DNA from: Gamarada debralockiae | Lineage: Eukaryota; Ascomycota; Leotiomycetes; Helotiales; Hyphodiscaceae | Direction: 5' to 3' | Length of the DNA stretch: 64,000 bases | NCBI GenBank assembly: GCA_002803225.1 | Contig: NXFV01001992.1 | Location: 1-64,000, forward strand | Shown here: one piece after another, positions 44,515-55,372 of the stretch | Position numbering within the stretch: position 1 is the first letter of the stretch | How the letters are laid out: every line of letters starts with the position of its first letter | Notes under the pieces: model-generated | Database searches by the model: none | Seen by the model: only the letters and a program-made list of their open reading frames with translations | Told to the model about the DNA's origin: nothing | Position numbers and translations under genes: made by a program

Positions 44515-45771
44515 TTAACGCAAGAATAACCACGCGATAATTCGGGCCAGCCAACTGTATGCGCTCAGCTTCCAGCCCCCACTATGAGCAAGGCCAATCG
44601 TCCAGTGAGAGAATTTCACAACGGTCTTGGAACGAGGCATTGCCAGCGCATCATACGCCGTCAAAGCGCTCCGGAGTGACTCGCATTTGCAAAGCTGCTC
44701 CGCAAGTTCCCAAGCGTCCATCAGAGCGAGGTTCGCCCCACTGCCTGCGTATGGACTCACGGCGTGGTTGGCATCTCCTATAAAGACGATCGGAATATCC
44801 TCAAGCGAGCCAGTTAAGTGAGGGAATGGCTGCTTGTCCGTGTTGTTGAGAATACCCATGTTCGCATTATCGGTGGCTTTGATGAGGGTCTGGAATGGTT
44901 CAGCAAACCCCTTTCCACGCTCAAAAACCTCTTGTCGCAGCTCCTCAACCCATTCTGGTGATGGCGATTTTGGAATATCCCTCGGCGTTGCCGCGAGGTA
45001 GCTTAAGCTCCAAATTGCATCATGTTCATCGATAGGGGAGACGAATAGACCCGTTCCTGTGCCTGAGAGATACAATCCCCAGTCACGATTCACAGGTGGC
45101 GGTATATTGTCCTTGAATGTAGACTTTCCGGCGATGCTAACTGCTCCGGTAAAGCTGAGTTTATCGTCTGGTCGAAAGCTGGATCGAATTTTGCTGCCCG
45201 AGCCGTCGGCAGCGACGACAAGATCACACTCGTCTAGCTGCCCATTGCTGAGCTGGACGGCGATTTTACCGTTGCTGAGCTTCACTGCCCCGGTACAAGT
45301 AATTCCCCAGTGAATTTCGTCATTTGCGTTTACAGCTTCGATCAGGTTCTTTCGCAGCACGTTTCGCTTGATGCGCATTCCTGGCACGGGCAAAGTCTTT
45401 GGAGTTGAGGCTTTGGCTCTCAATATCTCTTTCCACTCCTTGTCCCACAAACAAAACGTTCCCGGGTCCTCTTGAATGCCAGTAATGCTTTGGGAAAGTA
45501 TTGTTTCGAGCAAGCCGAGTTTCTGTAATGCCTGCAATCCTGCGGTATTACCATCGCTCCGTATGGAGATTGAATAGCCTTCTCGCTCGACTCCAAAGTC
45601 TTTTGGGTCGCGTTCGTAGAGAGTGATTGTCGGTGGTGTGAGCGATGGTGGCTGCGTCGCCCATTGCTTGCGGAGAGCTGCTGCGAACGAAAGCCCTGCA
45701 ATCCCAGCACCAGCGACGATGATCTTCTTCCCAGCAGCGAAGCAATGTGGCGGCGCTGAGCTCGCTTCCAT
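44515..45771 (-). CDS. FAD-dependent monooxygenase (PHBH fold)
   Basis: An intronless frame of 418 residues on the minus strand. The dinucleotide-binding motif KIIVAGAGIAGLSFA (GxGxxG at 21-26) is followed by a YERDP acidic end of strand 2. The central DG motif is LVVAADGSGSKIR, and the GD motif is VFIGDANHAVSPYAGSGANL, which contacts the FAD ribityl chain. These define group A flavoprotein hydroxylases, which use NAD(P)H and O2 to hydroxylate aromatic or polyketide substrates. The C-terminal LARIIAWLFLR is hydrophobic and might anchor the protein. It looks intact, unlike the HET gene and reductase on either side. Its position fits a secondary-metabolite locus with the P450 at 36-38 kb. Confidence 0.9.
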   Translation of the reverse strand: MEASSAPPHCFAAGKKIIVAGAGIAGLSFAAALRKQWATQPPSLTPPTITLYERDPKDFGVEREGYSISIRSDGNTAGLQALQKLGLLETILSQSITGIQEDPGTFCLWDKEWKEILRAKASTPKTLPVPGMRIKRNVLRKNLIEAVNANDEIHWGITCTGAVKLSNGKIAVQLSNGQLDECDLVVAADGSGSKIRSSFRPDDKLSFTGAVSIAGKSTFKDNIPPPVNRDWGLYLSGTGTGLFVSPIDEHDAIWSLSYLAATPRDIPKSPSPEWVEELRQEVFERGKGFAEPFQTLIKATDNANMGILNNTDKQPFPHLTGSLEDIPIVFIGDANHAVSPYAGSGANLALMDAWELAEQLCKCESLRSALTAYDALAMPRSKTVVKFSHWTIGLAHSGGWKLSAYSWLARIIAWLFLR

Positions 45772-47194
45772 CTTCGCAAATTTTCTTAAGGTGAACTGAA
45801 GTTGTTAGCGATGTCCGAGTTGACAAAGGGACTTACTCAAACCGATTTGAGGCCGCCGCCTTTTAGCAGTCAAGTGTTTGCTTGAATTTGAATTGATATC
45901 AATCAATTTGAGACTTCAAAATCTGGAGAAGTGATGCCTCTAGACCTGATATAACTATTTCTTTACGTGCCGCGTCACTAACGTGTGTAGTTTGAGACGT
46001 AAGATCCTTTGTTCGCGGCAAAATAAGAAGCCGACCAGCCACTGTTACACAAGTAGCTGAAAAGCTCTCACTTCGGAAATTTTGACTCCACTCTCCCATT
46101 CACTAAGTTCCAAGAATCAATTGGTGCCTGAAAAGGATCTTTAGATTGCGTACTCGAGCTCATTGAGTTTGATAAGCTTTATTTCTCATTTAGAGGGGAC
46201 TTTGAAGTGACACACTCGACTTCAGCCTCTCGCACATTTCGGGCTACCGAATTTCCCTTGGCAAGGATTTCTTTTGCGGTCGGCGGCCTGTATTTTACGA
46301 ATAGGCTCGAGAAATATGGTGGCAGGTGGAAGGCATTATTGGATGAGAGTGGCTCTATATCAGATCCAAGAGTGCAGTATCACTCATCTTGACATTCCCA
46401 AAAGGTGAATCTATGCTTTAGCTCCGAATATTAACTTGACAATATTTAGTACTTTCTATTTATTCTCGTGGGGAGATTCATATACGATGGAACCTCCAAA
46501 ATACATTGTCGCTTTACTGTTTTTCTCTCTCAATCAGTAATCGCCGCAACGTCGTTCTTTCCTTTGGCGACTAATCTGAGATCATGGCACGATGGTTGCC
46601 CACTGAACCTTGATCTCCAGACATGAACCACAGTTTCAATGGCCCCAGAAATTTATGTAGTTTGGCGAAAATATAGCGAAGACAATAGCACGTGAGTCAC
46701 CTTGCTATCGAAGAAATATTTCCGTCATTGTTGAATCCTCCGCGTTGTCCAAATTGGGACGTCCTTTAAGGCTTCGGGCATGATTACTCAGCCTACTGTT
46801 GACGATAGACACCATGTTGACTACTGCTGTTTCCATCTTCAAGCAGTGGTTCTTCAATGTTATGAAGAAGAACATCCAAGCCGAGGCAAGTGGACGTTAG
46901 CGGGCAAAGTCCCGCTCCTTGCTCCTTGCTCCGCATGACCACATGTGAAGCAAAATACGTGTTCTTAGGATTATACAGAAAGGCCTGGACAATGAAATGG
47001 GAAATTGTCCGTCGACATGATTGAACTCCGAACAGGGGTGAAGGAAGGATAATTGAACTGCTTCGTTAAATGCAAAGCGAGTCGACGAAAAGAGGCAGGA
47101 GTACATATTGCTTTGAGCGGTTCTGTAGAAACTTCCATACTAGTACGTATTTGACTCTAACAGTAACAGCGACTGATACGTATTATTAAACAGA
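45772..47194. other. Intergenic, no supported gene
   Basis: A 61-codon frame (46207-46392) and a short one from ATG 46814 (MLTTAVSIFKQWFFNVMKKN, stop after about 28 codons) look protein-like but match nothing I know; the second could be the first exon of a lost gene. Confidence 0.35.
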
Positions 47195-48060
47195 ATGACG
47201 GGAGAATTGATCTTGGTGGTACAATCTTATTGTCCGGCCTTTAACTGTCGTTGACGCATACAGACCAAAGGGACGAGTGGCTTCGTTGGGTATCATTCAC
47301 TTGCGCTGGCTCTCGAGTCTGGATATCGGGTCGTCCGCAAAGAACCACAGATTGAAGAGATCAAGCAAGCATTGGGTTCCAATCTGAAGCACGGCATAGA
47401 GTTCGTGGTCATCGGCGATTTGGCTGCTGAGCATGCTTTCGATGGCCTCATGAAGGACGTCAAATACGTCTTCCACATCGCTTCGCCGATTAATAAGGCA
47501 GTAAGTAGTCCACCTCGTCTGGGAACCACGCGGCTGACATATTTGAGACGGACAGCTACAAGAGGGATTACTTCCTCCTAGCCATCGGAATTACCTTCAA
47601 TATCCTTTCCGCAGCGGCCAAATCTGCAGCAGTGAAGCGAGTTGTCGTAACTTCTTCCATCGGTGCTAACCGTCTCGCCAGGAATCGGATGGACTTCATC
47701 TCTGGAACCAACGCACCGATGATGACGCAGCTTCTGGGAGAAAAGGCGCCTATGCGAAGGCTTGGATCTTCTGTATTCATCGACGACGTTGCGAGAGTTC
47801 ATGTACTCGCTTTGAAGCCCTCTGTCCCAGCCGGTAGATACGAGGTTGCGACTGACGGAGTCCAGTGAATGGATGCAAATACCATCGTGAAAGAAAATTT
47901 CCCGGAAGAGATAGAAAAAGTCTTGAGGCGGATGGAGAGGTAGCAACGGCCTCGATCAATGTCGATACTGAGAAGACGCAGTAAGCGTTTAGGATCGAGT
48001 TCCAGAGCTTTGAGGAGCAGGTGAAGGCTGCGGTGAAGAGCTACCTTGCACTTTCTTAAA
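47195..48060 (+). pseudogene. NAD-dependent epimerase/dihydroflavonol-reductase-like pseudogene
   Basis: Exon 1 (47195-47218, MTGELILV), an intron 47219-47263, then TKGTSGFVGYHSLALALESG (the Gly motif has an extra residue and K in place of the first G), IEFVVIGDLAAEHAFDGLMK, VKYVFHIASPINKA, a second intron, ILSAAAKSAAVKRVVVTSSI, and after an apparent internal deletion FIDDVARVHVLALKPSVPAG then RYEVATDGVQ. At 47866-47868 a TGA stands where the family has Trp. A shifted frame continues with FEEQVKAAVKSYLALS. The usual middle section, with the catalytic Tyr-x3-Lys, is missing. Such reductases reduce ketones or aldehydes, often in secondary metabolism. Confidence 0.75.
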
Positions 48061-51000
48061 GGAAGAACAGCAACAGATTGACTGAAGATAGAAATATCCA
48101 GGAAACCCCAATCCAGCTTCCCATAAAGCAATGAAAAGATTTTTGTGCCAGCATATTCTGTGGCAGTTGGTGGAAGCCACTTGACGGGTGAGTCTAAGGT
48201 GTTTCCCAAAGCCACCACTTCAAGGACGTAGTAATGCTTTTGGGTACATTGAACCTCTCAAGAGCACTGGCCTGGAATGAGGCTGGTCCCCAACCGTCTT
48301 GGGCAATGATCCAGGCTCTCCTATAAGTCGCGCTTTCTCATCCCATCTTGATCCTCCAGGTACCCAGACTCTGTGCTTCGTTGCCAGTTGTCTTCGCACT
48401 TGGCGTTCAAGCTTTCGAGTTCGCAAGTTTGCAGGTTTGTAGGCGCTGGGGTTATCCGAGCATGTTCAATTATGGACGTTGTCGTTGGCACTCGAGATGC
48501 TGGCGCACGACGGGAAAAGACTACCGAGACCAGGCCGTACTACAAACGCCGATCAACTTTCATTATCATTGGCTCATTGCTCCTCAACAGCCTGTAAATC
48601 GCGCGATATGCAGGAGAAAAAGGTCGCAGCTTGTATAGAGGGAGACCTGGAGAGAGGGGCATCCTGCGGAGGACAACAGTTGCTAGCTGAAAGTTCAGAA
48701 CTCGGAGGATTTGCCATCATTCTCTCCATCACCACCCACGTAACCTGACTGCCGCATGTCTATTATTCTTTAGCACTTCTGGATCTGAAAGCTGTCGTGG
48801 CGCGTTCCGCAAGTCCCAGTCGGCAAGGCTACCATGGCATCCAGATGTGACCGCTGAACGACGGCCTCTTTGGTCCTGTCATTCAAGGCTGTCGTTTGAT
48901 CTTGATTTCACTTTGTTATTTGAGTAAACCATTCTGTCAATTCCTCCGGCCGCATTGTTGCTACTCCTTGCGCTTCCCAGACTTGTGAGATTGCTGCGGT
49001 CTCGAAAGAAGACTCTTCCCACTGCCACCCGCTTCCTGAAGACGGTAAGTGCAATCGTGAAGATTGACGAATGGTTCTGATACATGCCAGGTGACTGCGC
49101 TGCTCTTGGCTGGGGTCAATTTAGCACTTTAGACTCTTTGGACATCGCGCAAAGTGATGCGTGCAACTGTTGCTTCGGCTGTTCTATCTTTCATTGGCTT
49201 CATTGGTAGTGATTGTGCTCTCTCGTCTCGAACCTAGTCGAGGAATCCGGCTTCCGACTCTTCTCAATCCATACCTTTTGGTATCGTTGCTTTTCGATGC
49301 TGTTCAGGTCCGGAACCCTCTATCACAGACGTACTGAATTTTTCAAGACTGAGAAGGCGTCCCGACTCCATGATGGGGCATAGACGAGGGGACGGAACGA
49401 TTTATAGCCGCACTCGTGGAGCCATAAAGTTGATATAGACGTCGATCACTATTTCCAAAAGAGAAACTTTGGATAAGCTTAAGAGGGATACAGATAAGAT
49501 CGTCGCTGGATTCAAGCCAAAAAGGTTTAACGTGGGCTAGTCTGAACCCGGGGGGGGGGGGGGAATGGGTGGGCCCCAAGGCTCAATGAGGATGACGCAC
49601 ATGTGGACAAGTTCGTTGGGCGCTATAACTACCTCATTTCTGAGAAAGAGAAGGTGGTGTGTTCAAAGAGAGAGCGGAAGAAGACTAGACGAAATTTGTA
49701 CCACTTTCACACCGTCTCGCCTCAGCATCAGAAGTGCCAGCCGTCCACAGATTACTTCGCGCTGGTCTTGATTGGTCGTTCAAGCGTAAGTTGCTTCCTC
49801 GCTATGATAGGAAGGTGCTTGAAGCCCCGAATACTTGGTTATGATCCGGTTCCAAAGCCAAGCCTGACTAGAGGCAATTTGGGACCTGGTACTTGTAGCT
49901 TAACCGATCTCATACCTTCAACACGAGCAGATTTTGGGGCAAAGCCATGCGGGGTATGCTTTTGGGATACTGCTTTTCATCAACTGCTCTTCAAAGTTCT
50001 TAGAAAGTACCAAGTTCTTCAGGAAATCAGACTTCATCAGGCTTCTCGCTACGGAACAGACTCGATAGGGGGACTCTCAATGGGAATTGCTCCGGGATGT
50101 CAAATTATTCCGAGGCGCAACTCGTACGATATCTATCTCAGATACTTGGAGGTTAGAACTATAGTGGTGAGCAGGATTGGTTTGACTATGACAAGCCGGT
50201 GCAACTTGCGCGACCCTTTCGACAGACCTGGTGGGGCGAGTTGTCGTGGTTCCGGATGCCTCGGAAGTGGCCGCCGCGGGAGGTACAACGGTCGCCGGAA
50301 CGGAGGACTGAGCTGCAGGTGGAGCAGCGGGAGGCACGGGAATAGAGGGTGCGACTGGAACTGAAAGGTGCAACTGATTTCTGAGGCTCCCATGGTACCT
50401 ACAGAGGTATATCTCTCCACTTCTCGACCCCGAACGACCTCTTTGGCTTGAGGCAAATATGTTCCCATCCTTTATACAATACTTACAGTGTCCATGCAGC
50501 CAAACAAGTAGACCTTGCAAGAGAGAAGAGATGTCTCTGGTCACGTGAAAGACCATCATTTCGTTACTGGACAAGCAGTTGCTCTCCAGGCGGCCCGACT
50601 AAATGTGTTCCACGAAGCAATCCCATCAAGAATACCACGAAGTTTTTCGAAGACCTCCTGTGAATGGTTGAACCAAAGACGGGCGGAAAATGGGGGAATC
50701 CGACAATTTGTCAAATCCGGATTCCAACCCTTGTTCTCGGCGCCAGGGCCACCATATCCCGACACCAACCTCAGGTCATGACTGCGCCTCCATGCGACTG
50801 CAAGCCAACCCAATTGAACTCGAGATACCTAACGAGGTAAGTGCTGCGGTGAGTCGCGGTGCCGTCTTTAATACGATGGCTATCTCAGCTGTTGATTTCT
50901 CTTTTCTCTGTCATCTCGCTGTCTCTCACATTTCATCTACTGCAGTTGTAAAAAGGTTCCAAACGGATTGATCCGCGATACCTTCATATCGACGTGCTGA

Positions 51001-51103
51001 GAAAGCAAGGGAAATATCGGGTCCTTATCGCTGAGTTTTGGGTAAAAAAAGACAAAAGTTGTCTTGATTTGATCAATCCCATACACGAGATAAACGATCC
51101 AGG
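48061..51103. other. Long stretch without a supported gene
   Basis: Protein-like minus-strand pieces occur at 48220-48330 (WIIAQDGWGPASFQASALER in one frame), with stops nearby. A 253-codon plus-strand frame from a GTG (49603-50364) and a Pro/Ala/Thr-rich minus-strand frame (50077-50574) overlap each other. The second has compositional bias (PVPPAAPPAAQSSVPA) and no family features. A run of 14 Gs is at 49550-49563. I see no gene that I can defend. Confidence 0.4.
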
Positions 51104-51913
51104 ATGCAACGACGAAAAGAATACACCTCGTTCGCTGATCCCGCAAACGCATCTCAATTCTTCCTGACGTCAGAAATCTCCATGCTGGAATCAGCCGTGC
51201 CGCCGGCAGGAGAAGCCACCGCGATGTTAACAACCACAACACCATCCTCCATAACGCCTACTCCGCAATCCACGCCGTCCCCCTCCAACAACCAAGCCGA
51301 GCAATCCGTCCCCTCGACGTCCTCTGCGACCTCCTACAGCAATTACCTCCAACCGACATCCACGATCTCGACAACGTCTAGAACGACTCAAACTATCGTG
51401 TTTAATGGCACGATATCGAATGCCAATAGCGGATGGGGGAATATGGCGCAAGGGACGCACGTCGGTGTCATAATGTCAATCATAATCGCCGTCGTCTTAA
51501 TCATGTTTTTCTCATTCTGGTTCTGTTGTGGAGGACGGGCTTGGTGGTCGAAACAGCACGACCATCGAGCCGAAGCCGGAGGACTACCATTATACACGAT
51601 TCGCGGTGGCCGGAATACTCAGCCTGGTGTACATAGGACTGATGAGGGAGGAGTCGATGCGCCGCCGATATATGCGGAAGTTCCGCCGCCGCAGCATCAG
51701 ACTGTTGCTGGTGGGATGAGGAATGAGGTGGAGAGGCAAGAGGAGGAGGCGGTGGTTTCGGATGGGAAGACTCCGTTAAGTGAGATTCCTTTTGAGGATG
51801 TGGTTCTCGAGAGGCATCCCAGTGAGAGTGAGAGTAGTTCGAGTGCGAGTAGGGGGTTTGAGCAGAGGCATCATGGGATGGGTGGGGATACGAGGGGACA
51901 TACAAATACTTGA
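51104..51913 (+). CDS. Single-pass membrane protein with Ser/Thr-rich ectodomain and PY motifs
   Basis: A 269-residue intronless frame. Residues about 30-115 are Ser/Thr/Pro-rich and likely O-glycosylated. One membrane segment (HVGVIMSIIIAVVLIMFFSF) is followed by WFCCGG and a cytosolic tail rich in Glu, Gly and Ser. The tail contains APPIYAEVPPP, with a PPxY sequence of the type bound by WW domains of Rsp5-like ubiquitin ligases, and GLPLYT upstream. There is no obvious signal peptide at this start (MQRRKEY...), so an upstream exon or a downstream start at MLESAVPP (51182) is possible. The layout is that of fungal Mid2-like or WSC-like surface sensors without the Cys domain. Confidence 0.6.
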   Translation: MQRRKEYTSFADPANASQFFLTSEISMLESAVPPAGEATAMLTTTTPSSITPTPQSTPSPSNNQAEQSVPSTSSATSYSNYLQPTSTISTTSRTTQTIVFNGTISNANSGWGNMAQGTHVGVIMSIIIAVVLIMFFSFWFCCGGRAWWSKQHDHRAEAGGLPLYTIRGGRNTQPGVHRTDEGGVDAPPIYAEVPPPQHQTVAGGMRNEVERQEEEAVVSDGKTPLSEIPFEDVVLERHPSESESSSSASRGFEQRHHGMGGDTRGHTNT

Positions 51914-53479
51914 GGGATGAGGAAGGTTGGGCTGGAATGAATGGAGGGCCTCGAACTGGTCTCAGGACCACGAAATCGACGAAATTGCGTGACGAAGCAT
52001 CATAGCAGAAGACCCATGCCAAGGATGACTAGTGAAGCTGGGACGTGGAAGCTCCATTTTGCGATCATGGAGACGGTCTCAATGATGGCATTGGGGATCA
52101 GGACGAACCATGGGATATGGGTCCAAGCTTGAAGCCACATTGAATATCAGACAACGAGAAGGAACTCATCATCCAAGTACGAGAAACGCATTAGGTGCGA
52201 GGTGTATTCGGTCAATGGCACAAGGCACGATGCATAGGACACATCAGTTAATGGGAGGAAAAGACATAGCATGCCAAGAACAGGAACCAAACGATTTCAA
52301 AAAGTTTACATAATTCAATCTAAAGAATCCATGGAGATTGATTTATAGACTTTTCACCTCTCGGCTCTCGATGTCCTCGTTCAGTTGAAGCAACCTTTTT
52401 ATTCTTCTTACCTCTGGCGATTGGAGACATTCCGTACAGGCTCCGGGTGGGTTCGAAGGCAGCTTCCTCACAGCCGTAACTTTGAGGCGCTGATTGGATA
52501 CCGAGTTCTGGTTTGTTAACCTAGGGACGGCTTTAATTTTCCAGGACGGTATTTTGACTCCTTCTCTTCGACGGCACTGAATTTTGAGCCAAATTAAGCC
52601 AATCGTCCACTTTCGCGGTGTCGTGGCACTTATTAAGATAACAAGTTTATCAACAATGCAACGAACGGTGGAACGCAATTCCTTTGCCCATACATTATGG
52701 AAACAGGGCTCCGCCGTAACCAGCATCAATGTTAACTTGTCTGCAAGACTATCATTCGGTGCTTTCTCCATCCCTTTTCCCGGGAACACCACTCCACCAG
52801 ATTCCTCTCCCTTTCGCAGTGGCACGTTGCAATTATGCTGACCAAACCCTGAACAATGACCTTAGAATAGGGTGTAAACATCAGAAGCGAGTCGAACCAC
52901 GGAGTATGTGGCAAGGAGTTCGATCCTATATCGGGCTGTTGTCATACAACTAGCCGAACAAACCCGTCGGTACTAGCCACTGCCTCAGTCTCGTCAATTG
53001 GTCTAGTGCCAATTGGGCTAGTGGAAACGGGCTTTCGGAGCAAATGCTTCAATGTCTAACGGGAATCCTCTCTTGGCTTCAATAATCTCTGTTGGGAAAA
53101 TGAGCCTTTCTTGAACTCGTCGTTGAATTCGAAGCTGGCCGACCCAGTTTCGTTTCAGCGTCGTTTTTACTAGATCCGTGGACCACCAAACAATAGAGGT
53201 CGCTGTCTTCATCGCGGGTGAGAGCGTTAGATTGGGAACGAGCTTTGCGCTAGTTGTCGTCGCGTTTGCCCAACTAATTTGTTAATAGGGTATTTTCTGT
53301 TCGAAAGTTGCGACTTCTCTTCTCTCATCGACCCTAGCCAGTCCCCAGCACTCTTCCTCATTCCTGCCCAAAACAACAAGAGACTGGCAGGCAATGAAAA
53401 TGTAGGTCTTTGTTCGATGAATATCATGGCTTACCTTGTACAGGTGCTCGCTTGCCCATACTCCTGATCCTCAATTCTG
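51914..53479. other. No supported gene
   Basis: A 160-codon minus-strand frame (52343-52825) and plus-strand frames in 52584-52953 overlap one another. The minus one has ordinary composition but no family features; it is kept only as a weak candidate. Confidence 0.35.
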
Positions 53480-53499
53480 ATGTCTTACACCCGCAAACT

Positions 53500-54388
53500 A
53501 AGTGTCAAAGGAGCGATGCTCTTTAGACTATCCCTTGCCTCCAATATTCAAAGCACAGACTTCGCCAGTCTCGATGTCAACCGAGTTTCATTGGCTGGCT
53601 TGGGAGTTTTGATATTGGATGAGGCCAATAACAAACAGTCTTCTAACGACGCAGTTGTTGGGATGAAGAGTGTAAATGGAAGGGAGTTGATGGGAGATTT
53701 GGAAGACTACGACTTCACCACTTATGGAGGATAATCTGGGCAGGAGTATCTCCTTTTGTATACTAACCCGCTTCCGGATGTATCGAAGGATAACTTTGCA
53801 AAGTCAAAGTTCTGCGAACCTGACTACGAAGAAGACTTTGCTTGGAACTTGGAGGAAGACAGAGGGATGTTTGGTTCTGATATGCCATCAGTGCTCCCCG
53901 TCTTGACGCGCTGTTCTTTCTTTCCATTTTTAGGCTAAAAATATGCGATTAGGAATGTGGGAACCAATGAGTACTCTCATGTCATTCACTTCAGAAAGAA
54001 CACTCTATTTCAGATCCTAATCTCTCCTACCTCCCCAGTGACAGCATGTTCCAACCACCCTCAGCCTCGGAGATACCTCTCAGTGAGTACTCCTAATCTA
54101 ATCTAATAAACCCGTTCACATTTCCCCTTTCAACCAACACCTGACTGACGCAAACCCCAAGACAAACCAATGACACGACTACGAATCCAGCACGTCGCTT
54201 CACCTGCGACTTCCCAACGTGCACGCGCACCTACGGCCACAGAGCCGAACTCCAACGCCACCAGAAGATCCGTTCAGGAGTGAAAGCCATCCCTGCCCAT
54301 TCGCTACGTGTGACCGAGCTGGAAGTAGTGGGTTTGCGCGGAAGGACCACTTAAAGCAGCATTTGAGGTTGGTGCATCGTAGGACGTG
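53500..54388 (+). pseudogene. C2H2 zinc-finger protein gene, probably damaged
   Basis: Coding-like pieces are SLDVNRVSLAGLGVLILDEA (53563 on), KDNFAKSKFCEPDYEEDFAW (about 53784), NLSYLPSDSMFQPPSASEI (ending at a GTGAGT donor at 54090) and two C2H2 fingers: RRFTCDFPTCTRTYGHRAEL with QRH, then HPCPFATCDRAGSSGFARKD followed by HLKQHLRLVHRRT and a stop at 54388. The fingers are of the fungal type CPFxxC...GFxRKDHLxxHxRxxH. The two fingers are one base out of frame with each other (near 54275), and I could not connect the 54090 donor to the finger exon in frame. So it is either a pseudogene, or has an intron or assembly error I cannot resolve. Confidence 0.55.
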
Positions 54389-55372
54389 ACTTCGGGGTAC
54401 GGCTACCAGCATTGGATATGGGAAGATGGGGGGGTGAGGAGATCTGAGGGATGAGGGGTTGTAGGGCGTTATGACTTATGAATACGCTTTTTGTCGTCTC
54501 TCTCGTCTGCTAGTTTTGGGTTTGCTATTGAAGAAGGGGGATGGGTAATTTCGTATTTGGAGCTAGTATTTCCTAATATATACGACCTCTGACTCTCACC
54601 GTATTCCTCCCAAATATGCATCGTATTATAATGTTGTAAGAGTAGCCTCTGGGTGCCAATCTCAATAGAAGGAAAACCTACACCCCAACCCACAATCGAG
54701 AAGACTTCATCCAGCTCACAACAGGTTGTCATCCAAGTCTCCCAAACAGCACTTCGTGTTCTTTCCCAATTCCCTAAACATAATCTCCCGACTCCTAAAA
54801 GTACCATGACCTGTACGCTCACGGCACCATCCCCCGCAATCGTGTATTGCTCTGAGCGACCAACTTCCCAATGATGAAACGTTCTAAGAGACAAAACATC
54901 TGAGAAGAGTGATATGTAAAGTGTTGAACGGCGTAGAATGTGAAAATCGAGTAGTATGGAGATCAAGAAGTGTGACAATTGCATTGTGAGGAAAGCAAGG
55001 AGTACGACAGGCCCATTGTGTGGAAATCGCCAACTTCGAACCTACAGCCAAGTGCAACGTACAACAAAAAAAAAAAAAAAAATTTTGTTTTTTGGGGGTT
55101 TTGCCATTACGCGGATATGCGATTCAAGAACTACAACGGTTTTTATTCTGATATTTGTGCTCCGAGTTCTTTCACTTCATCAGTATCATTTGCACATTTT
55201 GTTCGCATTGCAAGTCATGAAGGAGGGAAAGAGAATTGCCCATTCATTCTATCATTTGCTTCCTCCTGATTTCATCAACATAAATCACCATCCTCTCTCC
55301 CTACCAGCCTTCCTATCTCCACCTCTCACTACACTCAACTACTTCTTGAGTCTCATCCCGTCCACCGTCCCC
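54389..55372. other. Intergenic, no gene seen
   Basis: The 3' flanks of the C2H2 gene and of the agmatinase. It contains a run of 17 As followed by TTTTG (about 55066-55087). The 284-codon plus-strand frame that starts here runs through the agmatinase exon and intron and is rejected. Confidence 0.45.

Noticed and set aside
48220..48640. Possible gene on the minus strand (AWIIAQDGWGPASFQAS)
   Set aside because: A short protein-like phrase bounded by stops on both sides and not extendable by plausible splicing; kept only as a remark.
49603..50364. 253-codon plus-strand frame and an overlapping 165-codon minus-strand frame
   Set aside because: The plus frame lacks an ATG at its start and turns Arg/Gly-rich where the minus frame is Pro/Ala-rich, a sign of shared base bias; neither has family features.
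52343..52825. 160-codon minus-strand frame
   Set aside because: Ordinary composition but no motif, no neighbour context and competing plus-strand frames; not strong enough to list as a gene.
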